Assembly: GCF_019175385.1 (NCBI RefSeq)
Contig: NC_083340.1
Span: 22,394,336-22,458,335 of the forward strand
Length of the DNA stretch: 64,000 nt
Direction: 5' to 3'
Source of the DNA: Lycium barbarum
Taxonomy: Eukaryota; Streptophyta; Magnoliopsida; Solanales; Solanaceae
In this document: one piece after another, positions 1-12,400 of the stretch
How the letters are laid out: every line of letters starts with the position of its first letter
Numbering within the stretch: position 1 is the first letter of the stretch
Notes under the pieces: generated by a model
Told to the model about the DNA's origin: nothing
Seen by the model: only the letters and a program-made list of their open reading frames with translations
Database searches by the model: none
Made by a program: the position numbers and the translations under genes

Positions 1-3000
1 GAGATGAAGTGTACATAAATGGTATCAACAAAACAGCCTCCTAATCAATATGTCTAGGTATGCATTTCAACAGACTTAACTATGTTATCAATCATTAATA
101 TCCCTTTTAAAATTCAAAATGGACTAAGGTTAGGTTTGAGTATTTCTATTACAAGTCATGACAAAACCAAGAGAGAAGCTACATTTATGAATATGGAACC
201 AACATATCTAATAACATTAACACTTAACCAATTCAAAGAGGCATCCTCCAAACAGGTACCACAAAACATACAAATGAGTTAAGTACTGAATAATTGACCT
301 CCCAAGAGAGACAATAAATAACCATGAAGTGTCACACCCCAGTTATCTAATAAACAACAGTTTCTAGAACAAGTTCATCTTCCTAAAGATGCCAAGTTTT
401 AAAATCAACTTTTACTTGCCAACATGAGAAAGTATTAGGACTATTTCATTCACTTAGCAGATTTTAATGTACTCAAGTGGACTGCCCAGATGACCATTTA
501 GCTATCCTTGTAGTGAACTTAGCAACAACATAGTTTTAGGACCAGTGCTCCAGGAAAGATCAAACACCAGTTCCTTTACCTTATTGAATAGATGAGATCA
601 CTTTAGGCCAAACAAAGTGGTTAAGCAAAACACATATCAAGTTATTAATCTCCTAAGTTAACCTATCCTAAAACCAACATAGTAGATGAATTTGCCTATG
701 AAAAGGTTTAACAGTTTTCAAATGATTTAAGATATCTCAAGATAAAAATCCAATAGGCCAAATATAAGTTACACACTTTGACCAACACAAATTCTCAACA
801 CAAGGGACAAATCAGGACTCGAGAACAACTTTAGAGCCCCAACAGATAACTAGGACTCAACACCACAAACTCTTCACACTTAGGAGTTATAAAGGGTAAC
901 AAAGTCCCAAACTGGAACTCTGACACATCAATCATGTTTTACTACCTTTCTTGTGAAAATAAGTGACTTAAACTGATCAAGTAGCACAAATTCCGTTAAA
1001 AAAAATAGACTCATTCCCATAGGAGGATAAATAAGTGATAAGCCTAGCCATTATTATGCCAATAAACTAGCATAGTTAATACCTAAACACATACACTTAG
1101 TGAACTTGCAACAACATGTGAGTAGGCAGCCAAGCAAGTGAAAACAAGATTAAACAGACTCTAGATTATATCAACATGGGACTGAACAGAATTAGACAGA
1201 CATTAATGTAAAAGACTGATGACACATAAATCACACTTCAAAATACCATCATGAACTATCAGAAAACTAGCTTAACAAGGAAAACTCAAACCATTCATCA
1301 TGGAGAAAACCAAACACTTGTTTAATGGGTTATTTATCAAGACTAATTCATGATCTATTAAATGGCAACAAGAAATTTACATAATTAGTCTCCTAAGCAC
1401 ACACAGAACTAACCTACTACATGGCAAGAATAAACTAAAACTAACTAATATCATACAGCTAAAATGTTATAAACAAAAACAACATCAAACCACATAAGTA
1501 GTGAAATATATAAATGAAAGAAAATTACTAAAGGAAAGGAAAAGTCACCTTTTTGATGCGCAACCTATCCAAGAACAAACTTGAAGATAATTTCCTTCCA
1601 TCCTCAGCCACATAGCAAGCACAACTAGTTTAAATTTTTTAACTAAATCGAAAATATCAAAGTTTTCAAGCAAACTTGCCAAAACCTTAGTTATTTTGAC
1701 TTTATACGCAAAATGATATAATTTTTCAAATTGCCTTTTAAAATATTTTTATTTTTTCTTCTCCTCCTAAAAATGCGAAATAAAACATCTTATATAGAAC
1801 CCAGATCTGAAACATCCCAACCTCAAACTCGATGTGGGACTTTGAAATTTCTCAAAAGCAAGTTATCATAAACAATATCAACGGCTGAAAACAAGTGAAT
1901 GAATAGATAAAGGGTTAGATTTAACCCCAAACGAGTCTATCTCCTCAGTGTTTTGCAAACCAATGGGATTCGTTGGTTCAAATTTGCAACACAACAAAAA
2001 TCATTAAAACTTCTCAGTAATTTTGACCGTTGCTACTCAAAAAAGTAAAGTGTTTGAGAAAAAGTGAGAAGATATACCATGTTTGGACAGTATTTGGCAA
2101 GAGAAAATCACAACATTAAATGCATTGCCTGAAATAGGCATACCAGACCTGGCAAAGGCGAAGTACTCCTGAAAATTTGCCGAAAATGGCAAAGTGATGT
2201 AAGGGAGGGTCCATCGCCACCTGGCGGCGCTAGGGTTTTTTTTTATGAAACCCTAGTGAAGCAAGCACAAATGACAAAAGGGCGTGTTTGGCTGAAGAAT
2301 GGGGCTTATATGTTATTAGCCAACTGGGCCGGGTCACGGTCCTTTGGGCCTGGGCTCGGCTCAGATTTTTTTGAAAAAAAATGGGACAACCCACGTGTAT
2401 ACATGATATAGATGTATACCCACATGTATACTTGTATACTCATGTATACATGTGTATACACAGGAGGGTAAAATTGACCCCTTTTTTGAAAGATAGCCCA
2501 AATTTAAACAATAATGAAGAAATATTTCAAACATGACCAACTGTACAAAAGGATTTTAATTACAAACATAGACTTAATTGGCTTAATTTTAAAACCAGGC
2601 TATTTTACTTATGGTCTTATTTGGTCCAATTTGCCATCTTAGGGTAACATTTGCAAAAATGACCTTAATTACTCAGACCAATGATTTTGGCCCTTTCATA
2701 TAAGGTTACAATAAAACTAAATAACAATTAAAAAGGTTAATTTTGAAAGAATGACCTCAATTAGGGAAATTGATTTTAAATTGGGCCATAATTGGACTAT
2801 TAATTGATTATTTCAATTATAGCCATTTAATGGGTAATTTACAGAATAAACCACAATTAAACACTCAATTAATTATGATAAATCCTAATAAATTCATTAA
2901 ATAAGAATCGAGGGGTAGAAATTATTAATTTATAGATTTCTTGCATCAAACAAAGTAAAATTTTGCTAATTAATCTCTAATAAATTAAACAATTGAATAA

Positions 3001-3245
3001 ATAATTATTTTGAACTATTTCCTTGATTAAATTTAGAAAATGTATCGTAATTGTTGCAAATTAACTTCCAAATGATTTATAATATTATATAAATTATTTT
3101 TCCACATAAAAATGGTAAAATATTATCTAAATAGTTCTATCAAATCATTTTGACTTCTAAAAAATGCATATTTCACTCCGTTTAATATTCAAGGACTCTG
3201 AGTAATAAAAATAAATTATGGGAGGTCAAAAATTAGGTGTTAACA
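1..3245 (-). repeat. Ogre/Tat element A, 3' LTR (left end outside window)
   Basis: This is the terminal part of a very long LTR. Positions 1-2223 match 39618-41830 almost base for base by eye, which is the expected pairing of two LTRs of one element. The right LTR starts at 37397, so position 1 corresponds to about base 2222 of the LTR and the full LTR is about 5.5 kb, a size typical of Ogre-type Tat elements. The end at 3245 (GGTGTTAACA) matches the end of the copy-B LTR at 54360 (GGTGTCAACA). Just inside it on the minus strand is a short purine stretch (GAAGGAGCAG), a weak polypurine tract. The sequence is AT-rich and no coding was seen; the short open frame at 82-282 has no recognisable similarity. 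Confidence 0.85.
2390..2464. repeat. GTATAC palindrome cluster
   Basis: About six copies of the self-complementary hexamer GTATAC, separated by ATG/CAT steps, lie within 75 bases of LTR A. The equivalent place in the shorter copy-B LTR (about 53645-53680) instead holds AT and CA dinucleotide repeats, so this is a locally unstable part of the LTR. Confidence 0.7.
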
Positions 3246-3699
3246 ACTGCTCCTTCGGTGTTCGGGGATGGAGGGACCATTCCTGAGCAACGAAATTTGA
3301 CTAACCCTGTTTTTTGACTGACCCTACTCATATTACTTCTCATTTTCATGTAATTTCTAAAATATATGGTCGAAACCTGGTCTCCGGATTTCCTACATAT
3401 CTCAGGTTTCATGAGAATTTAGGCCACTCGTAGCTCGACTCAATTATGACTTCTAAATGTAAATTAAAGCAAATTCTCGAATTGCCGGGAAGTCCGGTGT
3501 GACTGGTAGGGGTGTGACTGACTCTCTGGCATTGAGTCTGCCTACATATCCCTGTTCTTGGAAATCAAGTCACTTGTAGTTCGACTCTATCGGAAGAAAA
3601 GGGTATCCTTTATATGGAAATGCCTTTGTGTGTTCCAGTGTATGCCCGACCGGTTGCGAAAAAATGAAAACAGATAAAGCACGTAAGCAAATAAGCAGT

Positions 3700-4360
3700 T
3701 CTGTGTGGCCCTCTTGGCAGTTTGTATGAATGGCCCTCTCGGCAGTAGAAAAATAAACGTACAATGGCCCTATTGGCAATTTGAATGAATGGCCCCCTCG
3801 GCAGCAGGAAAATAAACATGCAATGGCCCTCTTGGCAATAGGAAGTATGATAGAGATAACAGATATGGCCTTTGCGGCTGGATGATCTTTCTTTTGTCCA
3901 TAGTGTGGGCTGTGACCCTCGTGGTCGAATATGCCCTTTTGTCTTTGCCATGACTCTTTTGGTTGAGCATGTCTTTACGCTCATTCATTGTGGCCCTTTT
4001 GGCCTGATATGTCTTTATTTCGTCCTTTATGCCGGTTGTGACCCTCTTGATATGCCGTGGTTTTTTTACTACGACCCCATTGGCCGGTAATTTTGCCATT
4101 ATGGCCTTTGTTCTTTGTGGGCCCTTACGGCCAGGTGTTTGCCCTTATGGCGTTTTGATCCTTTGCCCTTTTGTTTGGATATTTGCTCTTATGGCATTTT
4201 TGCTCATTTTGTAGCCCTCGTGGCTAGATATTTGTCCTTATGGCGTTTTGACCCTTTTATAGCCCTCGTGGCTAGATATTCCCTTATGGTATTCTGATCT
4301 TCTTAACCTTTGTGGCTTTTGTCCTTGACGGTAGTTAAAATCTTTCACATCCCTCGTAGC
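3700..4360 (-). repeat. Degenerate TGGCCCTCTTGGCAG minisatellite
   Basis: The array is built on a 14-16 bp core (TGGCCCTCTTGGCAG and variants) with 15-30 bp spacers such as TTTGTATGAA and AAAATAAACATGCAA. The first 150 bases hold regular units of about 38 and 50 bp. From about 3870 the units drift (TGGCCCTTTTGGCC, GCCCTCGTGGCTAG). On the minus strand the cores read as REGH and PRGP peptides in more than one frame, which explains the overlapping open frames; I do not regard these as genes. A related but differently arranged array lies at 55196-56080. Confidence 0.8.
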
Positions 4361-4747
4361 TAGTCATATACTCCGAAAGCCGGATCTCAACAGCAGTCTG
4401 GACCTTCTTTAGCGAAACGTTTCCTGCACATGAAGCAAGGTTAGAAAAAAGATCGTCTTCCGATGTCCTGGGGACCTGCATCAGAAATGGGTTAGCTTTC
4501 TCCTATTTTAAGTTGATCCGTGTTGCCAGCGCTGTCGTATTTTCGGCTTTTTGAACCCAAAACCCCTATAGCTCCGGTATTCGTAAGATTAACCTATTTT
4601 CATTATGCAGAAAAATTATTTTTTGTAATGCTGCCATAAGGATATCTATTTTGTGAAAAAATAAAAGCATTTTTTATTGTCATGACATGCGTTTTGAATG
4701 AGGGTGGTCCTTTCCTTCGTGACTGGGGCTTTTGCTTCCTTACACAG

Positions 4748-4931
4748 AATTTTTGAGACCTTTTCTCAAAAATTCTGCCCCAGTTTAAATTTCGATCCAT
4801 TAATTTTCATATCGAATCTTTCGGGAAATTTTGAGGTCTTCTCAAAATTTCTGCCCCAGTTTAGAGTCCTGGGTTAGCTGAATTTTTGTAGTGGCTTGAC
4901 GGCGTGAATTTTTGAGATGATCTCAAAAATT
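4748..4931 (-). repeat. Three spaced hairpins with CTGCCCC tails
   Basis: Three inverted repeats of about 25 bases lie at 4748-4774, 4826-4850 and 4907-4931. Each has an arm of the type AATTTTTGAGA, a loop of 2-5 bases and the complementary arm, and each is followed by TCTGCCCC. The sequences are similar but not identical, and the arms stay complementary. The same triplet occurs in copy B at about 56474-56500, 56552-56575 and 56629-56660. Confidence 0.75.
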
Positions 4932-5315
4932 CTGCCCCCGTTAGACGTGCAGCAGTCCCTGCTTCTTTGTGAAGTCCTATCTCTGAGGCTCCCTAGGGGT
5001 TTCTTGGTTTTTTTATGCGACCGAGCTCAAAGTGCGCCTGCGTATCCTGTTGCAGCAGGAATTCAGGTCGAACGTAGTTCAGAAGTAAAATAATGGACTT
5101 TTGATTTTTACTAATAAAGTGACCGGGTCCCAAATAGACTGCCTACGTATCCCTCTGTAGGGAAATCAGGTATTGCGTAGTTCATATTACAAAAGATGTT
5201 TTGCTTAGCCTATCTATTACAAAATGGTTATAAGGAAAAGGAAATAACTAATACAAGCAAAACAGAATAATGATTACAAGCACAGAGCACTATTATAAAC
5301 TGAGAAGCTCCTTCT

Positions 5316-6205
5316 TTATGCATAGTAGCGCTTGATTGCATCTGAGTTGATCGGCTTCGTCCACTCTTGACCGTCCATTTCTGCCAATACTATCGCTCCT
5401 CCGAAGAGTACTTTGCGGATTACGTAAGGTCCTTGCCAGTTGGGAGAAAACTTCCCCTTGTATTCCTCGTGATGTGGAAAAATCCTTTTGATCACCAGTT
5501 GCCAGATCTGAAAGAGCCTGGTTCTAACTCGTTTGTTGAAAGCTCTTGCCATCCTTTGTTGGTACAATTGATCGTGACATACGGCAACCATCCTTTTCTC
5601 GTCAATTAAAGCTAATTGTTCATAACGAGCTTGGACCCATTCAACATTGTCTAATTTTGAGCTTGGACCCATTCAACATTGTCTAATTTTTCTTCTTGAA
5701 TGATTCTCTGGGAAGGTATCTCAGCTTCAGCAGGTATGACTGCTTCAGTTCCATAGACCAGCAAGTATGGCGCTACTTCTGTTGAAGTCCTGGCCGTAGT
5801 ACGGTATCCCAATAAGGCATAAGGCAATAGCTCGTGCCAACCCTTATGATTATCAATCATCTTCCTCAATATCCTCTTGATATTCTTGTTGGCTGCTTCT
5901 ACAACTTCATTTATTTGCGGCCGATAAGCTATCGAGTTTTGATGGGTGATCATGAATTGCTTATAGATATCCTTCATCAGGTGGCTATTCAGATTTTCTC
6001 CATTGTCTGTTATGATGGACTCGGGCACACCGAATCTGCACATGATGTGGTTTCGCACAAAGTCTGCCACCACTTTCTTTGTTACTGATTTGTGAAACGT
6101 TGCTTCCACCCACTTGGCGAAATAGTCAATGGAAACCAAGATGAATCGGTGGCCATTCAAGGTTGCTGGTTCAATAGGTCCAATCACATCCATGCCCCAA
6201 GCGAC
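5316..6205 (-). pseudogene. Element A integrase: catalytic core and C-terminus
   Basis: This is the right half of a Ty3/gypsy (Tat) integrase, which inserts the element's cDNA into host DNA. In the 5651-6211 frame the DDE residues are visible: Asp8 in GMDVIGP, Asp69 in IITDNG and Glu105 in EVVEAANK, with the family's 35-residue spacing between the last two. Downstream come a YGTEAVIP motif and a C-terminal part with the GPY-type segment (NWQGPYVIRK) ending in KPINSDAIKRYYA at 5316. The reading frame is broken by a 32-bp tandem duplication at 5627-5690. The N-terminal zinc-binding part continues at 8976-9404, beyond an inserted solo LTR. The fragment is not expressible as it stands. Confidence 0.92.
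5627..5690. repeat. 32-bp tandem duplication that shifts the integrase frame
   Basis: Two adjacent copies of a 32-bp unit beginning GAGCTTGGACCCATTC (5627-5658 and 5659-5690) are near-perfect. Because 32 is not a multiple of three, the duplication changes the integrase frame, and the peptide KLDNVEWVQA is read in both overlapping frames. Copy B has a single copy at the matching place (about 57349-57385), so the duplication is private to A. Confidence 0.92.
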
Positions 6206-6623
6206 TGTCACACCCCGATTTTACTAGGGTGTGATGGGCACTCGACCCCACATTCGGAGCCGAGCGAACCCGCTGACTCTTATTACACATATATTCTTTT
6301 GAACCAATTAAGAAATAAATACATAGTAAGCTCTCCAAATTTTGTTTTTCATAAGTAAAGTCTATAATCATGTGGGACCCGTGACATGAGACATAATAAC
6401 ATATCGACTGGCGAAGCCGTCTACAAAGCTGACACTCTATACCCACGACTCTGTCTGCAAAGTCTCTAACCTCGAACATAGCGTTATAGTACATATACTC
6501 TGACTCGGCAGCACTCCAGGACAAGTGGAGCCTACCAACCCCACTGGAACGTCTTCTATGCTAGCTTTGCATCATCTGGGTGTACCTGCGCGGCATGAAA
6601 CGCAGCCCCCGAGGAAAGAGGGG

Positions 6624-6660
6624 GTCAGTACGAGCAATGTACTGAGTATGTAAGGCATGA
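6624..6660. promoter_or_regulatory. Conserved LTR block 1 (CAGTAC...GTACTG)
   Basis: This block of about 37 bases has complementary arms CAGTAC and GTACTG around a short loop, followed by AGTATGTAAGGCATGA. The same block appears in every long Tekay-like LTR of the window (20201, 22523, 30044, 44109, 47702, 61577 and 61706 regions). Its function is not known to me; conservation across families suggests a role in the element RNA. Confidence 0.6.
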
Positions 6661-6784
6661 ATAGTAACATAGTAAAAGATGTAAGCAGGAATAATAACTG
6701 TATGGAACATAGGACATGTCATAAGATAAAAGAGTAACCTGTACATATGAGTGCCCCTGGGGGCGAATGCCATGCATGCTTGTC

Positions 6785-6860
6785 TGGTCGTATCATATCA
6801 TGTCATGTCGTATCATATCATGTCATATCATATCATGTCATGTCATATCATATCATAGCG
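6785..6860. repeat. TATCA/TGTCA pentamer microsatellite
   Basis: This is a run of ATCATGTCAT and ATCATATCAT steps, a 5-bp repeat with frequent A/G exchange, inside the solo LTR at 6206-8970. No function is apparent. Confidence 0.8.
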
Positions 6861-6913
6861 CCGAACAACGTCGGCTCGCCCACATAGCGCCGTAATACGT
6901 CGGCTCGCCCATA

Positions 6914-6958
6914 TATCCCGCGTCCGGGCATCCCGCGTCCGGGCATCCCGCGTCCGGG
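6914..6958. repeat. 15-bp GC-rich triplicate repeat
   Basis: There are three tandem copies of a 15-bp unit containing CCCGCGTCCGGG, within the same solo LTR. Single copies of GCGTCCGGGG occur at equivalent places in the Tekay LTRs (about 20424 and 30268), so this is a local expansion of an ancestral LTR motif. Confidence 0.8.
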
Positions 6959-7107
6959 ATGATAACGCCAGCTGACCAGGTGGCAATGCAACATATGTCC
7001 CTTCCCCTTCCCCATATATCCCTTCCCCCACCCCATGTACATATACATATCTCATATACATATGTCATATAAGCATGCATGAGAGCCCAAAGAAAATCAT
7101 GTGTCCA

Positions 7108-7137
7108 TCGGAGTGACGTAAGGTCGGTAACCTCCGA
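7108..7137. promoter_or_regulatory. Conserved LTR block 2 (TCGGAG...CTCCGA with TGACGTAA)
   Basis: This is a 30-bp inverted repeat with perfect 6-base arms TCGGAG and CTCCGA. Its loop begins TGACGTAAGGTCGG, which holds a bZIP/CRE-type TGACGTAA core. The same block is nearly unchanged at 20588-20617 (TGACGTCA there), 30459-30488 and 44562-44591. The arrangement is seen directly in the sequence; regulatory function is inferred. Confidence 0.6.
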
Positions 7138-8250
7138 TTATATTATGGAATAGCCATGGACGTCGTGTCTCACCTTGAAGGGACAATTAATATAAGGCGA
7201 GACTATCAATGGAGAGTGTCATCATGAGAAAACATAGAACCGGGTTATAAGGCATCGTTTCACATACTTGGAACCTTTAAAATAGTCCTTATCCATAATA
7301 GAATTGAGAAATCAAGAAATAACTTAACATTTTCATATTGTCATATTCATGGTAGGAGCATATCGTCAACATATCTATCATAGATATTTTCTCATATTTG
7401 ACTTCATCGTTGTCATTATAAGATCATATTCATCATCTTAGTCATAAGAGCTTCATATCTCTTAAAACTTGGTTTTCGGAAAATATGGGCATTTTGAAGA
7501 AAAACAATTATGAACTTTTAGAAAAAACTTATACCTTGGAGTCATAGACTTATAGCTTTTGCAAGTAAAGAAGGTATATATAAAAAAAAAAAGACATTTG
7601 AGACATTACGACTTGGGGATCATGCCTTTGAAAGAAAAGGGACAAGCCTTAACATACCTGTTCCACGTCCTATTAGCTACGCTTATGTGTCCGAGCTTCT
7701 AAGTCTACATTTAAGATAATTCACACTAATATTAGCCTTTTCATCATACACTTGTACCATAATTCAAATTATACTATTTTATATTCTGCCGAAAATCGGG
7801 CAGCATCTCCCCTGTTTATATGCCTAGCCCAAATTTTTAATTCAGCCGCCAACAACAACAACAACAATACCAACATCAATTATAATGTTTCCAACTCAAA
7901 ATATCTCCTAAAACAGCCCACACGCTGTTTTTCAACTTTCCACAACTAATTAACTCAGTATACAATTATTTAATCGCGTATTCTTCGTAAATAAACTAGT
8001 ATTAGCACAAACAGAAAGAGATTCATACCTTTCTCCCTTTAATATTTCTTAATCTCCACTTGTTCAATGCTAAATTTAGGCTACCACACGCCTGCCATAT
8101 GATTCTGCAGCGAAAACTATACGCTATCCGGACTGAAATTGGGAAATTATACCTGGTTTGAGCTAAAATTTGGTGGTGAAAAGTTGGGAAATTTTCTGGA
8201 ATATTTGGGGGGTTTTTCGTGGTTTTGGGACGAAAATGAGGGGGTCTCCC

Positions 8251-8388
8251 CCTCTTTATAATTGTTTTGGAAGCTGCCAGAAGCAGCTGGAAAAATGCTC
8301 TGCGCGTTCGCGCTGCCTTCTGGCGCGATCGCGTAGAGTTAAATAATTTCCTTCTGCGCGTTCGCGCCCCCTTTGGGCGCGTTCGCGC
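8251..8388 (-). promoter_or_regulatory. Probable LTR core promoter with GCGCGTTCGCGC cassette
   Basis: On the minus strand a TATA-like TTATAAAGAGG (8251-8263) lies directly downstream of a cassette with palindromic GCGCGTTCGCGC at 8302-8313, 8356-8367 and 8377-8388 and a variant GGCGCGATCGCG at 8322-8333. Two more copies lie at 8867-8878 and 8888-8899. The local CpG density is far above the surrounding AT-rich LTR. Confidence 0.55.
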
Positions 8389-8975
8389 AGGGTTAAAATT
8401 TCTGACTGGATGTTCGTTCAGTAAAACGGTCATAACTCTTGATCCCGATATCCTATGAGGGCCCACGACCTATGGTTGGAAATATAATTCAATTATCTAC
8501 AACTTCTATTTCTGAGAGTTTTCCCAAATTCCAAACTTATAATGCCGTTTTTGCCCTTTCAAGTCAGATCATCCGAAAATGTTTCCTTAAATCGTCCTTT
8601 TGGAGGGCTTATGCCTATTTTTGGCTTATGGGTCCTTCTTAGGACTTGCTCAACTTTCCATATACTACTCGTATGTATCTTCATATGTCCTTTATAAAAC
8701 TTTGACATGTGGGCCCCACTTAGCTTGCAGCAACGAGGGTTTTTCGTCAATTAACATATGACCTAATTTACACCATATGGTCTCCAAATGTCATATATAT
8801 ATATGCTATTATTACCTTCTTATAACACCACATTCATTCCTAACTTGATTCTCGAATTTTCGTTGAGCGCGTTCGCGCCACGTGGGGGCGCGTTCGTGCT
8901 GTATCGACCCTTTGGCCTGTACTAGCCGTCTACAGTTTTTGGTAACGCGAATTTTTTCCGGGGTGTAACAGCGAC

Positions 8976-9404
8976 GAAAGGCCAAAGTGAGCTCATAGCA
9001 TTAAACTCACTCGGAGGGACCTTGATCAGATCACCGTGAATCTGGCACTGATGGCACCTTTGCACATAGTTGCAGCAGTCACTCTCCATAGTTACCCAAT
9101 AGTATCGAGCTCGTAGAATCTTTCTTGCTAGCACGAACCCATTCATATGGGGTCCATATGCTCCCGCATGTACTTCTTCGAGAAGTCTGGTGGCTTCGCT
9201 AGCATATACACATCTAAGCAGAACCAAGTCTGGCGTCCGTTTGTATAACACTTCTTTATTTAGGAAGAAACCGTTCGCCATTCTTCTTATAGTCTTCTTT
9301 TGTCTATTTGTAATGCCTTCGGGGTATTCCCGTCCTTCCAGATACATTTTGATGTTGTTGTACCATGGCTTGCCATCTGGCTCAGCCTCCACATGACAAC
9401 AGTG
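8976..9404 (-). pseudogene. Element A integrase: N-terminal zinc-binding domain
   Basis: This is the upstream half of the element A integrase plus the linker after the second RNase H. The reading starts near the conserved HVEAEPDGKPWY segment. The HHCC zinc site is complete: His75 and His82 (VHAGAYGPH) and Cys113 and Cys116 (CHQC), counted in the frame from 9392. It ends at MSSLWPFVA, where the solo LTR at 6206-8970 interrupts it; the first residues on the other side (AWGMDVIGP) continue the same protein. At its upstream end another solo LTR (9410-13988) separates it from RNase H. This is a Ty3/gypsy Tat-lineage domain, non-functional here because it is split. Confidence 0.92.
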
Positions 9405-12400
9405 GGCATTGTTATACCCATTTTAATCGGGTTAAAGCGGAGTACAACATATTGATGATTTCTAATTATTTAACTCAAGGAGTCGCCCCCTAATTATTTT
9501 AAATGGTGAATTAGGACACCTAATTATTAACTAAGATAAAGCTAAACTAAACTCCATTTTTCAAGATCTTACGAGCCTAATAAATTCTAGGTAAGGGTTC
9601 TAAATATCCTAATAGGAAGGTGTTAAGCATCCATTAGAATCCATTAAACACGGTTACCGACCAAACTTAGGTTAATAAAAAAAAGTTAAAATATGCCACT
9701 AAATAATTTTAAAAAAATACTATCCATAATAGCTAGGTGCAGATTAGCTTAAAAGGATAATGCCAACATCTAAAACACAAGAGGTGAATGTAAAGTCCAT
9801 TCTCAAAAGATGTTCAAATTAGATAAAACCCAATTTTGAATGTATTAGAAAGAGCATTGAAGGCCTTTGTTTGCAATAAAAAAAATGTTTTACTTGCTTG
9901 CAAGGAACTTAGCTGTAAAAGGTACTTTCATTGAAATGCCAAGGAAATTAGTGCCGGTTAATTTAATATTTTAAGGAAATGGTGGGTCTAATGGACCCAA
10001 AATATGATGCTAAACTACAAGTGCTAAAAAACAAGGGTGAGCTAGAAAAGATTAATTTTAGAAAATTTTGACATGTTAAATCTTTGAGCTAGAGATAAAG
10101 AAAACCATTCAGGGATCATTCTCTTAAAATAAAATTGGACCTCTAGAATAAAGAAAAGAGACATATTTCCTACTAAAATGACCAAATGCTCGTCTTTCAA
10201 ATTGAGCGAAAAAACTGCTTTCATTTGAACATTTTAGAATAAATTAGCTCTTAAAACAAATGCTTATTCTTCTAAGTAAAAAAATATTTTCGACTCATAT
10301 AATAAAGAGACTCTAAAAAATTGAGCTTGGAGTAGTGTTCTGGAAAGTGTTACTTTCTATACTCACAAAATATTATTCCCTATATCCCCCTCTAATTTAA
10401 GTGTTCTCAGTCGATGATCTTAAGCCAATAACAAACACTCACAGCTAAGAAAATAAAAAGTTAATTGATCCTAAGACAAGGCTAAAGAATGCAACAGAGC
10501 GCCTTTCTCCCCCCCTTCGGATGTTTTCAAGAGAGGAGAGAATCGAATGTAGAATAGATACGGGTCTGGATCTAGCGGCGATATCGAGTCTCGGAATGAG
10601 ACTCCTTGTGGCGATGAGAGTCTTTTATGAAGACTCCATTTTTGCTCCAAAGTGTACATGAAAAGAAAGAGAGATAAAGATTAGTATTTGAATCGAGATC
10701 ATTTAAACTAATCATTTCTCAATCAAAGTTAATGAGAGAGCAGCAAGAACTGTCAAAAATACCACATTTAGTGGGCAGCAACATGGAACAAATTCCAAAA
10801 AAAAAAAAGTTTGTTAAGCCTAAGGATCCTAATTCAGGAATTAACTCCTAATGCACCATGAGGGAGTATACACGCAAGGCTTTAAACTGTTGTTTTACTA
10901 ACGCACAAATAGTTGAAATAACTCCTTTGAGAACTTGTTTTTTTTTAATGAAAACTGCAAATAACTCATGATATTGGGGTCTTGCGAATTGATACTAAAT
11001 GACGCAAAGTCGACTCTTGCAAATTGATACTAGCAAGTACTTTTACGAAATGATAAAAAAGGTACTCGTTTTAGAACACAGTGAGAAATTACTCTAAACA
11101 TCATCTTAGATATTTCAACTCCCGATCCTATATTCAATTTAAAATTGAGCAGGGGTCAATCTTTAACCCACCAACATAATAACAAAACACATAGAGGTTT
11201 CCAAATTCCAACAAAATTAAACTTTATTTGATCAACTCCAGTTTGGACAAATATCAAGATTTAGTTTCAAACATGTAAGTAGGATGGCTCACTATTGGTA
11301 ATTCTGGGAATTATCTAGGCCAATAAAAATCTCAGATATCAGTATTACAATCTGTAGAAATGCTGGAGCATGAAAGATATTTTAAACTTAAAACATACAT
11401 GACACCATTCTTTCCATTTCAACCCATATATCCCTCATTTTACTATGTTCTCACCAGTCATGGAATCTGTCATGCTATAACTAAAAGAATGAAAACATTC
11501 AAGCAGCGAAAATACTAACAATGAAACCAGAACCTTGCGACTTTTCCAACTTATCAAACTTAAACTCAAGGGTAACCCCATGAACTTGACACAAACATAC
11601 TTAAAGTTTCACCATAAGAAATCAAATACACATAGTATTTTTGACAGGCTACACATACAGATCCAAGAGTAAATAGCTTAAATACGTTTCTACATTAGAT
11701 GGTCTGTTTTTGGGAGCTCCAAATGTGTACAAAACTAAGTCCAAAACAAAATATTTCATTAAGTTGAAAACTTTAAATATACGCAGCAGCATTTAGCTCA
11801 ATGGATATTTTTAAATCACACTTCTTAAGCTACACAATTAACTATGTTTTTTTTTTTATGGATACAGTAGCTTCTTAGCATGCTGCTTGTATTAAACACT
11901 AAAGTTACTTCTTAAACTGGATTAAACACAAAGATCTCTCTGAATGATGTCTACTTGACACTAAGATTCTCTTTCAAAGCCATAGTGATTTATAAAGTTG
12001 ATACTCAAAACATGCTTTCATCACTAATCATTTGGTTGTGGCTATGATATCGAAGGCAGTATTTCAAATTCAAACAAATAGACAGAAAAGATCCTAAAAT
12101 ATGGTATCTACTGATAGTATAAAACAGAGAATAAATCAGAACAAAGAGTTGGTGATTGAGTTTTTAGTTCTAACAAACTCTTAACATGGGTTTATGTTAT
12201 TCTCTACGCAATAGAGAGTTGTAATAAGAATATTTCCAATATATAAAGCTCAATATTTAATATTTACCCACGAACACTCCATATCCTGAATTAGATGGTC
12301 TAAAGGAAAAGAGCATCACAAAATATGGTTTCTGCTACATGGAAACACTACAACAAATATAACAGGTTCAACAACCATTTACAATGTAATCAGCAGACCT

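Larger units (their letters stand above)
3246..5315 (-). other. Element A 3' untranslated zone between pol and 3' LTR
   Basis: This non-coding stretch lies downstream of the integrase end in element orientation. It contains the TGGCCCT-type minisatellite, three inverted repeats ending in a CTGCCCC tail, and four copies of a roughly 50-bp motif (CCTACGTATCC ... CGTAGTTC). The whole arrangement is repeated in the same order at 54361-57010 in copy B, which shows it is an inherited part of the element. Tat elements are known to have a long, variable, repeat-rich 3' untranslated region. Short open frames here are by-products of the repeat. Confidence 0.8.
6201..8975 (-). mobile_element. Solo LTR (6206-8970) with GCGAC target duplication
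   Basis: This is a 2765-bp LTR without internal sequence, flanked by perfect 5-bp direct repeats GCGAC at 6201-6205 and 8971-8975. It starts TGTCACACCCCG and ends GGGTGTAACA, so it has TG...CA ends with an extended near-inverted repeat. It splits the integrase codons between the zinc domain and the catalytic core exactly. Ends, orientation and shared inner blocks relate it to the LTR at 43656-46330 and more distantly to the Tekay LTRs. In minus orientation it has a GCGCGTTCGCGC cassette (8302-8388, 8867-8899) and a TATA-like TTATAAAGAGG (8251-8263). Small open frames inside it, for example 8023-8466, are LTR sequence and not genes. Confidence 0.95.

Noticed and set aside
8023..8466. 147-codon minus frame, Arg-rich
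   Set aside because: It lies entirely in a solo LTR and its Arg content comes from the GCGCGTTCGCGC repeats.
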